NCBI GenBank assembly: GCA_963835685.1
Contig: CAWIGI010000002.1
Coordinates: forward strand, 18,557-82,556
Direction of reading: 5' to 3'
Length of the DNA stretch: 64,000 nucleotides
Source: DATAGF01 sp963835685
GTDB taxonomy: Bacteria; Actinomycetota; Thermoleophilia; Miltoncostaeales; Miltoncostaeaceae
Part shown: piece after piece, positions 35,758 through 43,988 of the stretch
How the letters are laid out: every line of letters begins with the position of its first letter
Numbering within the stretch: position 1 is the first letter of the stretch
Program-made: the position numbers and the translations under genes
Notes under the pieces: generated by a model
Databases searched by the model: none
What the model was told of the DNA's origin: nothing
What the model saw: only the letters and a program-made list of their open reading frames with translations

Positions 35758-36819
35758 GTGAGGATCCTGTACGGCGTGGTGGGCGAGGGGATGGGCCACG
35801 CCACCCGCTCGCGCGTGGTGATCGAGCACCTCCTCGCGGGCGGTCACGATGTGCGCGTCGTCGCCTCGGGGCGCGCGAGGGCCTACCTGGCCGAGCGGGT
35901 CGCCCTGGTCGGCGACATCTGGGGCCTCACGATGGCCTACGACGAGAACGAGGTGCGCCGCTGGCAGACGCTCGCCCGCAACCTGCAGGGCGCGGTCTCG
36001 GGCTGGCCGCGGAACGTCCGCGAGTACTTCCGCATCGCCGAGGCATTCGCGCCCGAGGCGGTGGTGAGCGACTTCGAGAGCTTCGTCTGGCTCTTCGGCC
36101 GGCGCCACCGCCTGCCGGTCATCAGCGTCAACAACATCCAGATCATCGACCGCTGCCGCCACGACGAGGGCATCGTCGGCGTCGACCGGGGGGACTTCGA
36201 GCTCGCCCGGGCGCTCGTGCGGTGGAAGCTGCCCGGCTGCCGCCATTACCTGGTGACCACGTTCTTCCGGCCGCCGCTCCGCAGGCCGAGGACGACCCTG
36301 GTGCCCTCGATCCTGCGCCCGGAGATCCTCGCCGCCGCCTCCGAGCCGGGCGACCACCTGCTCGTCTACCAGACGGCCGAGGGCAACGAGGGGCTGCCGG
36401 CGACCCTCGCCGCGTCGGGCCTTCCGAGCCGCGTCTACGGCTTCCGCCGCGACCTCGATGCCGACGTCCGCGACGGCCGCATCCTCTACCGCCCGTTCAG
36501 CGAGGCCGGGTTCATCGACGACCTCCGCACCGCCGCGGGCGTGCTGACCGGCGGGGGGTTCACCCTGCTGTCCGAGTGCGTCCACCTGGGCGTGCCCGCG
36601 CTCTCGATCCCGCTGGCCGGCCAGTTCGAGCAGGTGCTGAACGCGCGCTACCTCGAGCGACTCGGCTACGGCATGTACGCCCCCCACGCGACCGACGCCG
36701 TCATCGCCGCCTTCGCCGAGCGCCTCGCCGACTGCCGGGCGGCCCTGCGCGATGCCGAGCGGACGGGCAACGGACCGGCCCTCGCGGCGGTCGACGAGCA
36801 GCTGGCGGCGGTCGCGTGA
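35758..36819 (+). CDS. Glycosyltransferase of the MJ1255/UDP-glucuronosyltransferase-like type
   Basis: 353 residues, open, GTG 35758. The N-terminal VRILYGVVGEGMGHATRSRV is the G-x-G-H-x-x-R loop of the GT28/GT1-like family, and the C-terminal donor site reads AGVLTGGGFTLLSECVHLGV and PALSIPLAGQFEQVLNARYL. Between them lie VSDFESFVWLFGRRHRLPVI and YRPFSEAGFIDDLRTAAGV. It probably transfers a sugar to a lipid or cell-surface acceptor at the membrane face; the acceptor is unknown. It overlaps the membrane-protein gene downstream by four bases (GTGA), suggesting the two products work together. Confidence 0.8.
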   Translation: MRILYGVVGEGMGHATRSRVVIEHLLAGGHDVRVVASGRARAYLAERVALVGDIWGLTMAYDENEVRRWQTLARNLQGAVSGWPRNVREYFRIAEAFAPEAVVSDFESFVWLFGRRHRLPVISVNNIQIIDRCRHDEGIVGVDRGDFELARALVRWKLPGCRHYLVTTFFRPPLRRPRTTLVPSILRPEILAAASEPGDHLLVYQTAEGNEGLPATLAASGLPSRVYGFRRDLDADVRDGRILYRPFSEAGFIDDLRTAAGVLTGGGFTLLSECVHLGVPALSIPLAGQFEQVLNARYLERLGYGMYAPHATDAVIAAFAERLADCRAALRDAERTGNGPALAAVDEQLAAVA

Positions 36820-37454
36820 ACGAGGCGGTCCGCGTCGGCGTCCTCTGCGCTCTGGCGCTGTGGTTCGCCCTGATCGAGATCGAGATCGAGGGCCGGCACG
36901 GCTGGGCGATCCGCCTCCCCACCTGGTTCCGCACCCGCGGCCCGGCCGGGCGGGTCTACGGCGCGCTCTCCGGCGGCAAGCCCCTCACGGGATACCACCT
37001 GTTCATGGCCTCCCTGCCCCTGGTGATCCTCCACCTGCCGTTCGGCTACGGCGTCAACTGGTCGTGGGCGGCCGAGGTCATGGTGCTCGCCACCTACCTC
37101 GCCTTCACGATCGGGTGGGACTACCTGTGGTTCATCCTCAACCCGGCGTTCGGGCTGGGGCGCTTCCGGCGCGGCGAGGTCTGGTGGTACTCCGGGCCCT
37201 GGATCGGCCGCCTGCCGTGGGAGTACTACCTCGCCGTCGCGGCCTCGTTCGCGGTGGCGGCGATCGCCTGGCCGCTGGGGCGCGGCGCCGCGGCGCTGGC
37301 CGAGCAGGGGCGCCTGGTGCTGGGCCTGGCGCTCCTGTGCCTGCTCGCGATGGCCGTCGCACCCGCCTACCGGCGCTGGTACCGCTGGATGCGCCGGCCC
37401 GAGGCCGACGAGCACGACGCGGTCGCGGCTGCGGCCGCCGAGCGCGAGCCGTGA
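36816..37454 (+). CDS. Polytopic membrane protein coupled to the glycosyltransferase
   Basis: 212 residues, open; GTG 36816. Four or five hydrophobic segments: AVRVGVLCALALWFALIEIE, LFMASLPLVILHLPFGYGVN, AEVMVLATYLAFTIGWDYLW, YLAVAASFAVAAIAWPLG and LVLGLALLCLLAMAVA. Conserved-looking loops are WFRTRGPAGRVYGALSGGKP and FGLGRFRRGEVWWYSGPWIG. The family is not recognised. The overlap with the MJ1255-like glycosyltransferase suggests it supplies or flips the lipid acceptor, an inference from context. The last 30 residues are cytoplasmic-like and charged. Confidence 0.65.
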   Translation: MNEAVRVGVLCALALWFALIEIEIEGRHGWAIRLPTWFRTRGPAGRVYGALSGGKPLTGYHLFMASLPLVILHLPFGYGVNWSWAAEVMVLATYLAFTIGWDYLWFILNPAFGLGRFRRGEVWWYSGPWIGRLPWEYYLAVAASFAVAAIAWPLGRGAAALAEQGRLVLGLALLCLLAMAVAPAYRRWYRWMRRPEADEHDAVAAAAAEREP

Positions 37455-37468
37455 GAGGATCGCGCCCG

Positions 37469-37657
37469 ATGGCCGACCTCGACGTGCGCCAGACCTTGCT
37501 CACGGGTGCGGCCGTCGTCGGCGTCGGCGCGGTCGCAGGCCTCGTCGTCGGCGCGCTGTCCGAGGGGAGCGCCGGCTTCTGGGCGTTCCTCGGCATGGGG
37601 GCGGGGGCGGTCATCGCCATCGCCGTCCTGTCGGTGCGGGTGTTCAAGGCCCTCTGA
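37469..37657 (+). CDS. Small two-segment membrane protein
   Basis: 62 residues, ATG 37469. After MADLDVRQTLLTG come two hydrophobic stretches (AAVVGVGAVAGLVVGALSEG and GFWAFLGMGAGAVIAIAVLS) separated by a short Ser/Gly turn, ending in a basic RVFKAL. It has no recognised family. It lies 15 bases after the membrane protein at 36816-37454 on the same strand and may be the third gene of that operon. The length, clear start and hydrophobic profile support a real gene. Confidence 0.55.
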   Translation: MADLDVRQTLLTGAAVVGVGAVAGLVVGALSEGSAGFWAFLGMGAGAVIAIAVLSVRVFKAL

Positions 37658-37664
37658 GGGCGCG

Positions 37665-38405
37665 TCAGGCGTCGAGGCGGCGCGACAGGAAGTCGTTCAC
37701 GGCGGCCGCGAACTCCTCGGGGCGCTCCAGCGCGGTGAGGTGCCCGGCCCCCGGGATGACGACCAGCTCGGCGCCGGGGATGCCCTCCGCGAGCGTCTCC
37801 GAGAAGTGCGGGGGCGTGAGCGCGTCCTCGGATCCCACCAGCACCAGCGTCGGCGCGGCGATCCGCGCCAGGTCCGGGCGCCGGTCGGCGCGGCCGGCGA
37901 GCGCCTCGAGCGCCCGGGCGATCGCCTCGGGATCCTGTGCGTCCGCGATCGCCCGGGCCGCGTCCCGGGCGGCGTCGTCGCCCGGCGCGACGAGCCGCGG
38001 CACGAAGTCGTCGAGGAACGCGGCGAGCCCGGCGTCGCGCACCAGGGCGGCGGCCCGGTGGCGGCCCTCGGCCGCCTCGGCGGTGTCCGGCTCGGCCCGG
38101 GTGTCCGCCAGCACGAGCGCGGCCACCCGTCCCGGGTGGCGCGCCGCCAGCGCCAGCGCCGCGTACCCGCCGAGCGACAGCCCGCACACCGCGGCGCGCC
38201 CGCCGCGCATCGCCGCGATGCGCGCGGCGACGCCGTCGGCGAAGCCGTCGACCGATGCGGCGTCGACCGCCGGCGCGGCGCCGAGGCCGGGGAACTCGGG
38301 GGTGACGATCTCCCGGTCCGCCGCGAGCAGGGGCGCGACCGCGGCCCAGAGGGAGGCGTCCAGCGGGAAGGCGTGCAGCAGCACGAGGGGGGTCGGCTCG
38401 GCCAT
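37665..38405 (-). CDS. Alpha/beta hydrolase with intact catalytic triad
   Basis: 246 residues, open, ATG 38405. Oxyanion strand PLVLLHAFPLDASLWAAVAP, nucleophile elbow AAVCGLSLGGYAALALAARH (G-L-S-L-G), acid VLVGSEDALTPPHFSETLA, and His loop IPGAGHLTALERPEEFAAAV give a complete Ser-Asp-His triad. The lid contains acidic, Ala-rich helices (AEGRHRAAALVRDAGLAAFL). Closest in outline to 3-oxoadipate enol-lactonases and related small esterases; substrate not determinable. Its stop is 8 bases from the small membrane gene stop (convergent). In contrast to the hydrolase at 34428-35120, it should be catalytic. Confidence 0.82.
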   Translation of the reverse strand: MAEPTPLVLLHAFPLDASLWAAVAPLLAADREIVTPEFPGLGAAPAVDAASVDGFADGVAARIAAMRGGRAAVCGLSLGGYAALALAARHPGRVAALVLADTRAEPDTAEAAEGRHRAAALVRDAGLAAFLDDFVPRLVAPGDDAARDAARAIADAQDPEAIARALEALAGRADRRPDLARIAAPTLVLVGSEDALTPPHFSETLAEGIPGAELVVIPGAGHLTALERPEEFAAAVNDFLSRRLDA

Positions 38406-38472
38406 CGCGCCACTCTAGTCGCCGTCCCCGGCGCGCGGGACGCGGGGGAGGACGGGGCGCTACCGTGTGCCG

Positions 38473-39392
38473 GTGAGCACACGCGCCGCGCCGCCCCCGG
38501 GTCAGGAGCGCGCCGCCAGGCGGGCCTCGGCGGCCTCGTCCCGACCGGCGCGGTCGCGCGGGCGGGGGACACCCTGGTCCTGGCGCTGGTCGTGGAGGTC
38601 CACCCCGAGGGGGCCGTGCTGCCCCTGCTCGTCCTGTCCGACGCTCCCGGCCTGCTCGGCTGGGATCCGGCCCAGGGCCTGCGGGTCCGGGACGACGCCG
38701 GCCGCGAGTACGAGGTCGGCGCCCTGGCGCAGCAGGCCGGGCTCGGCGCGCTGCAGACGGCGGTCTGGATCGAGCCGGCGCCGCCCCCCGACGCGCGCCG
38801 CCTGCAGCTCGAGGCCACCGGGCTCATGCGCACCGCCGTCGCGCGCGGCGGCGGGGGCGTGGAGCGGCCCCTGGCAGGCGAGGCCTGGGAGCTCGAGATC
38901 GACCTCGTGCCCGGCCGCACCGCGGTCGAGCCCCCGCCCGAGCCGCCCGAAGGGGCCCCCGAGGGCCGCCCCGCGCACGTGCCGGCGCGCACCTTCGGCG
39001 GATTCCGCGACCTGGTGCCGATCGGCCAGGCGCGGATGGCCGAGGGAGCGGCGGTCTGCCTCTGGGCCCTCGAGCGCTACGAGGACCGCGCGGTCCTGAG
39101 CCTCGGCACGCTGGGGGACGACCCGCTACGGGTGGGCCCGATCACCCCCGGCGCCGGCGCGGTCGAGGTCTGGGACGACCGGGGCCGCCGCTACGGCGTC
39201 GCCCCCATCCACGGCGCGGCCCGGCCCGGCTGGAGCGAGACCAGCCTCGAGGTCGTCCCCGCCGTCGATCCCGAGGCGCGGGCGCTCGCGGTGCGCCTGT
39301 CGGGCCTCCCCTGCGAGGGGCCTGGGCCGGACGGGGGCGAGGCGCTGGCCGGGCCGTTCACCTTCGGCGTCGCGGTCCCCCCGCCGTCGTGA
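38473..39392 (+). CDS. Hypothetical beta-rich protein upstream of the mannose synthase
   Basis: About 306 residues. The frame from GTG 38473 runs only ~15-25 residues before a frame change near 38510 leads into the long frame (GLGGLVPTGAVARAGDTL). Two similar halves appear: VLALVVEVHPEGAVLPLLVL with GLRVRDDAGREYEVGAL, and CLWALERYEDRAVLSLGTLG with VEVWDDRGRRYGVAP. The protein is thus probably an internal duplication of a beta-strand module. No signal peptide or membrane segment is clear. The stop overlaps the next start (GTGA), coupling it to the glycosyltransferase. Function not recognised. Confidence 0.55.
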
Positions 39393-40162
39393 CCGGCCCC
39401 GTCTGGGTCGTGGTCCCGACCTACGACGAGGCCGACAACGTCGTCCCGCTCACGCGGGCGGCCCTCGCCGCGCTGGACCGCGCGGGCATCGACGGCCGGG
39501 TGCTGGTCGTCGACGACGGCTCGCCCGACGGCACCGCCGACCTGGCCGAGTCCTTCGCCCGCGAGGAGCCCCGGGTCGCCGTGATGCGCCGCCCCCGCAA
39601 GCAGGGGATCGGGCCCGCCTACCGCGACGGCTTCCGCCGGGCGCTCGCCGAGGGCGCCGCCCTGGTGGTGGAGATGGACTGCGACTTCTCCCACGACCCG
39701 GCGCGCCTGCCCGGCCTGGTCGCGGCCGCCGACGGCGCCGACCTGGTGCTCGGCTCGCGCTACGTGCCGGGCGGCGGCGTGGCGCGCTGGGGCCCGCTGC
39801 GGCGGGCGGTCAGCCGCGGAGGTTGCTTGTACGCGCAACTGATCCTGGGGGTGCCGGTCCGCGACCTCACCGGCGGCTTCAAGTGCTTCCGGCGCGAGGT
39901 GCTCGAGGCCATCCCGCTCGACCAGGTCACGGCCGCGGGGTACGGCTTCCAGATCGAGATGACCTACCGGGCGCTGCTGGCGGGCTTCCGCGTGGTGGAG
40001 GTGCCGATCACCTTCGTCGAGCGCGAGCACGGCAGCTCCAAGATGAGCCGCGGGATCGTCTGGGAGGCGGCGGTGCTGGTGCCGAGGCTGCGGCGGCTGC
40101 GCCGCCGGCGCCCGGCCGAGCGGCCGGACGGCGTCGGCGTCCCGGAGGTCCCGGTCGAGTAG
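39389..40162 (+). CDS. Polyprenol-phosphate mannose synthase-like glycosyltransferase (GT2)
   Basis: 257 residues, open, GTG 39389. GT-A fold enzyme moving mannose (or glucose) from a nucleotide sugar to polyprenyl phosphate. Motifs: VWVVVPTYDEADNVVPLTRA, RVLVVDDGSPDGTADLAESF (nucleotide-binding Asp pair), GIGPAYRDGFRRALAEGAAL, the D-x-D segment EMDCDFSHDPARLPGLV, LVLGSRYVPGGGVARWGPLR, and DLTGGFKCFRREVLEAIPLD, then IEMTYRALLAGFRVVEVPIT and FVEREHGSSKMS, all in the DPM1/Ppm1 order. There is no N-acyltransferase fusion, unlike mycobacterial Ppm1. It provides lipid-linked mannose for envelope glycans or protein mannosylation. Confidence 0.88.
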   Translation: MTGPVWVVVPTYDEADNVVPLTRAALAALDRAGIDGRVLVVDDGSPDGTADLAESFAREEPRVAVMRRPRKQGIGPAYRDGFRRALAEGAALVVEMDCDFSHDPARLPGLVAAADGADLVLGSRYVPGGGVARWGPLRRAVSRGGCLYAQLILGVPVRDLTGGFKCFRREVLEAIPLDQVTAAGYGFQIEMTYRALLAGFRVVEVPITFVEREHGSSKMSRGIVWEAAVLVPRLRRLRRRRPAERPDGVGVPEVPVE

Positions 40163-40184
40163 GTCCGCGCCGGACCCCGGAGGA

Positions 40185-42113
40185 TCACGGCGCCGCGCCG
40201 AGCGCACCGGCGCGCAGCGCCGCCTCGGGGTCCTGCGGGTCGAGCACCCGCACCCGCGCCCAGGCCTCGAGGGCCTCGGGGCCGTCGCCGAGGAACCGCG
40301 CGAGGGCGCGCCACGCGGCGGGGTTGTCGGGCTGCACCTCGACGGCCTCGCGGTAGGCGCCCAGCGCCCGGGCGGGCTGGCCGAGGTCGGTGAAGGCGGC
40401 CCCGCGCAGCAGCAGCGGGGCGAGCGCGAGGGGGTTCGCGGCCCGGGCGTCGCCGGCGCGGGCGAGCGCCGCCTGCGGGTCGCCGCGGGCGAGGGCGTCC
40501 TCGCCCTGCGCTGCGGCGCGGGCCGACCACCACGGCAGGGCCGCGCTCGCCACCGCCAGCGCCGCGACGCCCGCGAGCGCGCCGGCGGCGAGGGGGCCCG
40601 GACGCGCGGCGGCGCCGGGCGCGCGGCCGGGCGCCGCGGCGGCGAGCACGACCCCGGCGGCGGCGAGGGCCGGGACCGTCAGGGCCGGGATCGCCCAGGC
40701 CCAGTCGATCGATGCCTGCAGCGCGAAGGCGGCGAGGACGGCGAGCGGCAGCCCGATCTCCGGGCCGACCCCGATCCGCGCGGCGCGGAGGACGCCCCAG
40801 ACGACCGCGCCGACCAGCGCGGCGAGGAGGGCGGTCCCCACCAGCCCCGTCCCCGACAGGAAGCGCAGCCCGACGCCGTGGGGCTCGCGGGTGGCGAGCG
40901 CGTCGTCGCTGTTCCGCCGCTCCTGCAGGTGCACGAGGGCGAAGCCGCCGGCGCCCTGGCCGAGCAGGGGCGAGTCCTCGAAGCCGCGCCAGGCCTCGCC
41001 CCACCAGGCGCGGCGCTGGTTGGCCGACGCGCTGACGAGCCGGCCGGGGTCGTTGGCCACCGCGTCGCCGCCCTCCCCGCGCAGCTCGGACACCCGGTCG
41101 TCGGCCCAGTCGCGGCCCTGGGGGCTGGCGGCCGTGCCGGCGACGACGATCAGGCACAGCGCGACGGCGACGCCGACCGCGATGAGGCGCGGGCGGCCCC
41201 GGGCGCCGAGCCCCAGGCGCCCCCAGGCCCAGACGATCGCCGGCCCGAGGACGGCGGCGAGGGCGAGCCCGGCCGCGAGCCGCCACCCGAGGCCCGCCCC
41301 GGCGTCCTCGCGCAGGTCGACGGGGATCGCGTCCGACGACAGGAGGGTGTCGGTGAGGCCGTGGGCCGCCGGCCACGCGGCGCCCGCGGCCCCGGCGACG
41401 AGCGCGGCGAGCGCCGGGCCGCGCCGGGGGATGAGCGCGAGCGTGACGGCGACCGCCATCGCGGCGGCGAGCAGGCCGCCCCGCGAGTAGGTCAGCACCA
41501 GCGCGACGCCGTACGCGGCGATCGCGGCGCCGGCGAGCGGCAGCGCCCAGCGGCGCCGGTCGCCGGCGAGCCACAGCAGCCCGGGGAGCGCCATCGCGGC
41601 CACGAGGGCGAGGGCGTTCCAGTACCCGACGGGCTCGGCGAGGCGGGCGAGGTCGCGGTCGGAGCCGAGCAGGCCGGGGACGATCTTGGTGCCGAGGGCG
41701 ATGGCGACCGGCAGCGCGGCGGCCGCCGACAGGCCGAGGCCGAGCGCGACGGGCGCCCGCGGAATGAGGGCGCCCAGGCTGAGCCCGAGGGCCAGGGCCG
41801 CGAGGGCGATCGCCTGGCGGTCGGCGTCGATCCAGGCGAGGTCCGGGGCGGCGGCCCACACGATCGAGAGCCCCGACCAGAGCGCGATGCCCGCGGCGGC
41901 GGCCAGGGCGAGCCGCGCCGGGCCCGACCGCAGGGCGGCGCGGTCCCAGGCCAGGACGACCGCGATGGCGGCGAGCGGCGCCCCGATCGCGAGGGCGAGG
42001 AAGGCGCCGGTGGGCCCGTCGCCGCCGAGGCCGTCGCCGGGGTCGATCCCGCCGCCGGACGCGGCGAGGAGCGACCACCCCGCGAGGGCCGCGATCCCGA
42101 TGATCTGGGGCAT
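40185..42113 (-). CDS. O-antigen ligase/Wzy-like membrane protein with C-terminal TPR
   Basis: 642 residues, open, ATG 42113. Around a dozen hydrophobic segments (e.g. IIGIAALAGWSLLAASGGG, ARLALAAAAGIALWSGLSIV, VALVLTYSRGGLLAAAMAVA). The periplasmic loop has AWRGFEDSPLLGQGAGGF, the hallmark G-x-G-x-G/F region of Wzy_C ligases and polymerases. After the last membrane segments a TPR-like tail follows (AAAQGEDALARGDPQAALAR, then LGAYREAVEVQPDNPAAWRA), a combination known in Gram-positive O-antigen-ligase-like proteins. Probably joins or polymerises lipid-linked glycans on the outer face of the membrane. Convergent with the mannose synthase. Confidence 0.82.
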   Translation of the reverse strand: MPQIIGIAALAGWSLLAASGGGIDPGDGLGGDGPTGAFLALAIGAPLAAIAVVLAWDRAALRSGPARLALAAAAGIALWSGLSIVWAAAPDLAWIDADRQAIALAALALGLSLGALIPRAPVALGLGLSAAAALPVAIALGTKIVPGLLGSDRDLARLAEPVGYWNALALVAAMALPGLLWLAGDRRRWALPLAGAAIAAYGVALVLTYSRGGLLAAAMAVAVTLALIPRRGPALAALVAGAAGAAWPAAHGLTDTLLSSDAIPVDLREDAGAGLGWRLAAGLALAAVLGPAIVWAWGRLGLGARGRPRLIAVGVAVALCLIVVAGTAASPQGRDWADDRVSELRGEGGDAVANDPGRLVSASANQRRAWWGEAWRGFEDSPLLGQGAGGFALVHLQERRNSDDALATREPHGVGLRFLSGTGLVGTALLAALVGAVVWGVLRAARIGVGPEIGLPLAVLAAFALQASIDWAWAIPALTVPALAAAGVVLAAAAPGRAPGAAARPGPLAAGALAGVAALAVASAALPWWSARAAAQGEDALARGDPQAALARAGDARAANPLALAPLLLRGAAFTDLGQPARALGAYREAVEVQPDNPAAWRALARFLGDGPEALEAWARVRVLDPQDPEAALRAGALGAAP

Positions 42114-42203
42114 CCTGGCCGCCGGGCGCGCTTGTCCGCCCCCCGGGGCGCCGCTACGATCGGCGGCGCCCTGGGGGCGGTCGACCCCCGCGTCCTTCAC
42201 CGG

Positions 42204-42611
42204 GTGGATGCCCTGCTCCGACGCCCCGCTTCGCTCGTCATCATGCTCGCGTTGGCGCTCCTCGGCCAGGCGGCCACATCGCTCGCCGACGGGCGGGACG
42301 TCTTGGCCGACGTGGAGGATAACGGCCGCATCGACGGCTGCTACAGCCGCGCCGAGCTCACCGAGGGGCTCGATCTGCTCTCGCCCAACGACCGCCTCTA
42401 CGGCGTGAAGGCCGACCTCATCGCCCAGGCCCAGATCACCAACGTCGAGCGGCCGGGCGTGCCCTGCGGGAGCCGGGCCGCCGCCGAGGCGGGCCCGGCC
42501 GGCGACGACTCGGGCGGGTCGCTCGGGGTCTTCCTCGGGGCGGCCGCGGCCGCAGGCGCCATCGCGGTGGGCGCCGCCGTCTGGGCGCGGCGCGCCGGCG
42601 GCTCCGGGTGA
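42204..42611 (+). CDS. Secreted or membrane-anchored hypothetical protein
   Basis: About 135 residues; GTG 42204 is favoured because the preceding basic residues (DALLRRPASLVI) complete a signal peptide, with ATG 42243 as an alternative. After the signal the mature part (GRDVLADVEDNGRIDGCYSR, ELTEGLDLLSPNDRLYGV) is acidic and holds two Cys (GCYS and VPCGS). The C-terminus has a membrane anchor (SLGVFLGAAAAAGAIAVGAA) and a basic stop-transfer tail. The stop overlaps lepB (GTGA), so expression is linked with signal peptidase I, suggesting a role in export. Family unknown. Confidence 0.65.
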   Translation: MDALLRRPASLVIMLALALLGQAATSLADGRDVLADVEDNGRIDGCYSRAELTEGLDLLSPNDRLYGVKADLIAQAQITNVERPGVPCGSRAAAEAGPAGDDSGGSLGVFLGAAAAAGAIAVGAAVWARRAGGSG

Positions 42612-43171
42612 GGCGCCTCGTCAAGGACGTGCTGCTGCCGGTGGCGGTGGCGGTCGCCCTCGCGTTCGTCATCCAGGCCTCGGTGGCCAAGCCGTACGAG
42701 ATCCCCACGCCGTCGATGACCCCCACCATCGAGCCCGGCGACCGGATCATCGCCAACCGCCTCGTCTACCGCTTCCGCGACATCGAGCGCGGGGACATCA
42801 TCGTCTTCGACCCGCCGCCGTCGGCCGTCCGCGAGTGCAGCGTGGCGGAGTCCGGCGGCGGGGACATCCCGTTCGTCAAGCGCGTCATCGGGCTGCCCGG
42901 CGACCGGGTCGAGGTGAGCGCCGAGGACGGCACGACGCTCGTCAACGGCGAGCCCTTCGTGATCGACGGCCCGGTGCCCGACACGTACAACGGCGAGGGC
43001 ATGACCTGGCCGGTGGTGCCGGAGGGCAAGCTGCTCGTGCTCGGCGACAACCGGGCGAGCTCGTGCGACTCGCACCAGTGGCGGCCCGACCCCTTCCTCC
43101 CCGAGGAGAACGTCATCGGCCAGGCGGAGATCACCTACTGGCCGCTCGACCATCTGGGCTTCCTGAACTAG
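42608..43171 (+). CDS. lepB: Signal peptidase I
   Basis: 187 residues, open, GTG 42608. Cleaves signal peptides of exported proteins outside the membrane. One N-terminal membrane segment (KDVLLPVAVAVALAFVIQAS), then the catalytic Ser36 in IPTPSMTPTIEPGDRIIANR and Lys91 in IPFVKRVIGLPGDRVEV. The remaining conserved boxes are DIERGDIIVFDPPPSAV and LLVLGDNRASSCDSHQWRP (box E). An acidic Cys-bearing loop (SAVRECSVAESGGGDIPF) precedes the Lys. The short length and single anchor resemble actinobacterial LepB. Overlaps the upstream secreted-protein gene. Confidence 0.93.
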   Translation: MRRLVKDVLLPVAVAVALAFVIQASVAKPYEIPTPSMTPTIEPGDRIIANRLVYRFRDIERGDIIVFDPPPSAVRECSVAESGGGDIPFVKRVIGLPGDRVEVSAEDGTTLVNGEPFVIDGPVPDTYNGEGMTWPVVPEGKLLVLGDNRASSCDSHQWRPDPFLPEENVIGQAEITYWPLDHLGFLN

Positions 43172-43370
43172 GCGGACATACGCCCCTCTCCCGGCTCCGC
43201 CTGGCGGCGGGGCGCGCCGTCCGAGGGGCTAGGTGGAACGTTCTGCGCACGGTACGGCGAAAGTCCCGGCCGAGGGCTTGCATCGTCTGCCACATGTGGG
43301 AGGATGCGCCCCCACCACGCTGAATATGGGGTGGCGATCAGTGCCCGTACACCAGGGATAGCGTTCTCGC
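43172..43370. promoter_or_regulatory. Intergenic region upstream of nrdR
   Basis: 199 bases without a gene. It holds the perfect palindrome CCACATGTGG (43290-43299), a possible -35-like TTGCAT just before it (43279-43284), and CCACC...GGTGG around AATAT (43312-43335). No clear NrdR box pair and no cobalamin riboswitch core were seen, despite the B12-dependent reductase downstream. Confidence 0.4.
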
Positions 43371-43988
43371 ATGCTCTGCCCGTTCTGCGACAACCCCGAG
43401 CACCGCGTCGTCGAGTCGCGCGTCGCCGACACGAAGGACGCGATCCGGCGCCGCCGGGAGTGCTTGCGGTGCGAGCGGCGCTTCACGACCTACGAGCGCG
43501 GCGAGGAGATGCCGCTGGTGGTCGTCAAGAGCTCGGGCGAGCGTCAGCCCTTCGACCGGGCGAAGCTCCTCGAGGGGCTCCAGCGCGCCTGCCACAAGCG
43601 GCAGGTGCCGACGGCGGCGCTCGAGCTGGCGGTGCGCGACATCGAGGCCGAGCTGCGCAACCGCCTGCGCCAGGAGGTCCGCAGCTCGCAGATCGGCGAG
43701 CTGGCGCTGCGCCGCCTGAAGGAGATCGACCCGGTCGCCTACGTGCGATTCGCCTCGGTCTACCGCGCGTTCGAGGACGTGGACGAGTTCGAGGACGAGC
43801 TCGCCCGCCTCGAGCGCGAGCCTCCCCTGCCCCGGGGCCAGTACCCGCTCGACGAGGAGATCTTCGAGACGCTCGACGCGGGCCCGACGCTGCCCGGCCG
43901 CGCTACCCTGACCGCTCTGCCAGGTGGTCGCGAAGGTGCCGCTGCGAGCGCGATGACGACCACCAAGGAGCGAGACGATGGCGACTGA
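43371..43988 (+). CDS. nrdR: Ribonucleotide reductase regulator NrdR
   Basis: 205 residues, open, ATG 43371. ATP/dATP-responsive repressor of ribonucleotide reductase genes. The N-terminal zinc ribbon has C3-x2-C6 (MLCPFCDNPEH) and C31-x2-C34 (RRRRECLRCERRFTTYE), followed by the ATP-cone: LVVVKSSGERQPFDRAKLLE, GLQRACHKRQVPTAALELAV and DIEAELRNRLRQEVRSSQIG, ending DPVAYVRFASVYRAFEDVDE. The tail beyond residue ~160 is longer than in most NrdR and acidic, then variable (LPGRATLTALPGGREGAAAS). The stop overlaps the nrdJ start by 11 bases, so nrdR and nrdJ are translated together. Confidence 0.95.
   Translation: MLCPFCDNPEHRVVESRVADTKDAIRRRRECLRCERRFTTYERGEEMPLVVVKSSGERQPFDRAKLLEGLQRACHKRQVPTAALELAVRDIEAELRNRLRQEVRSSQIGELALRRLKEIDPVAYVRFASVYRAFEDVDEFEDELARLEREPPLPRGQYPLDEEIFETLDAGPTLPGRATLTALPGGREGAAASAMTTTKERDDGD

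Noticed and set aside
43233..43240. LexA/SOS box at GAACGTTC
   Set aside because: The two halves have no four-base spacer as in the actinobacterial GAAC-N4-GTTC site.
43172..43370. Cobalamin riboswitch upstream of the B12-dependent reductase operon
   Set aside because: No B12-box-like core was found; only a CCACATGTGG palindrome and weak promoter-like elements are present.
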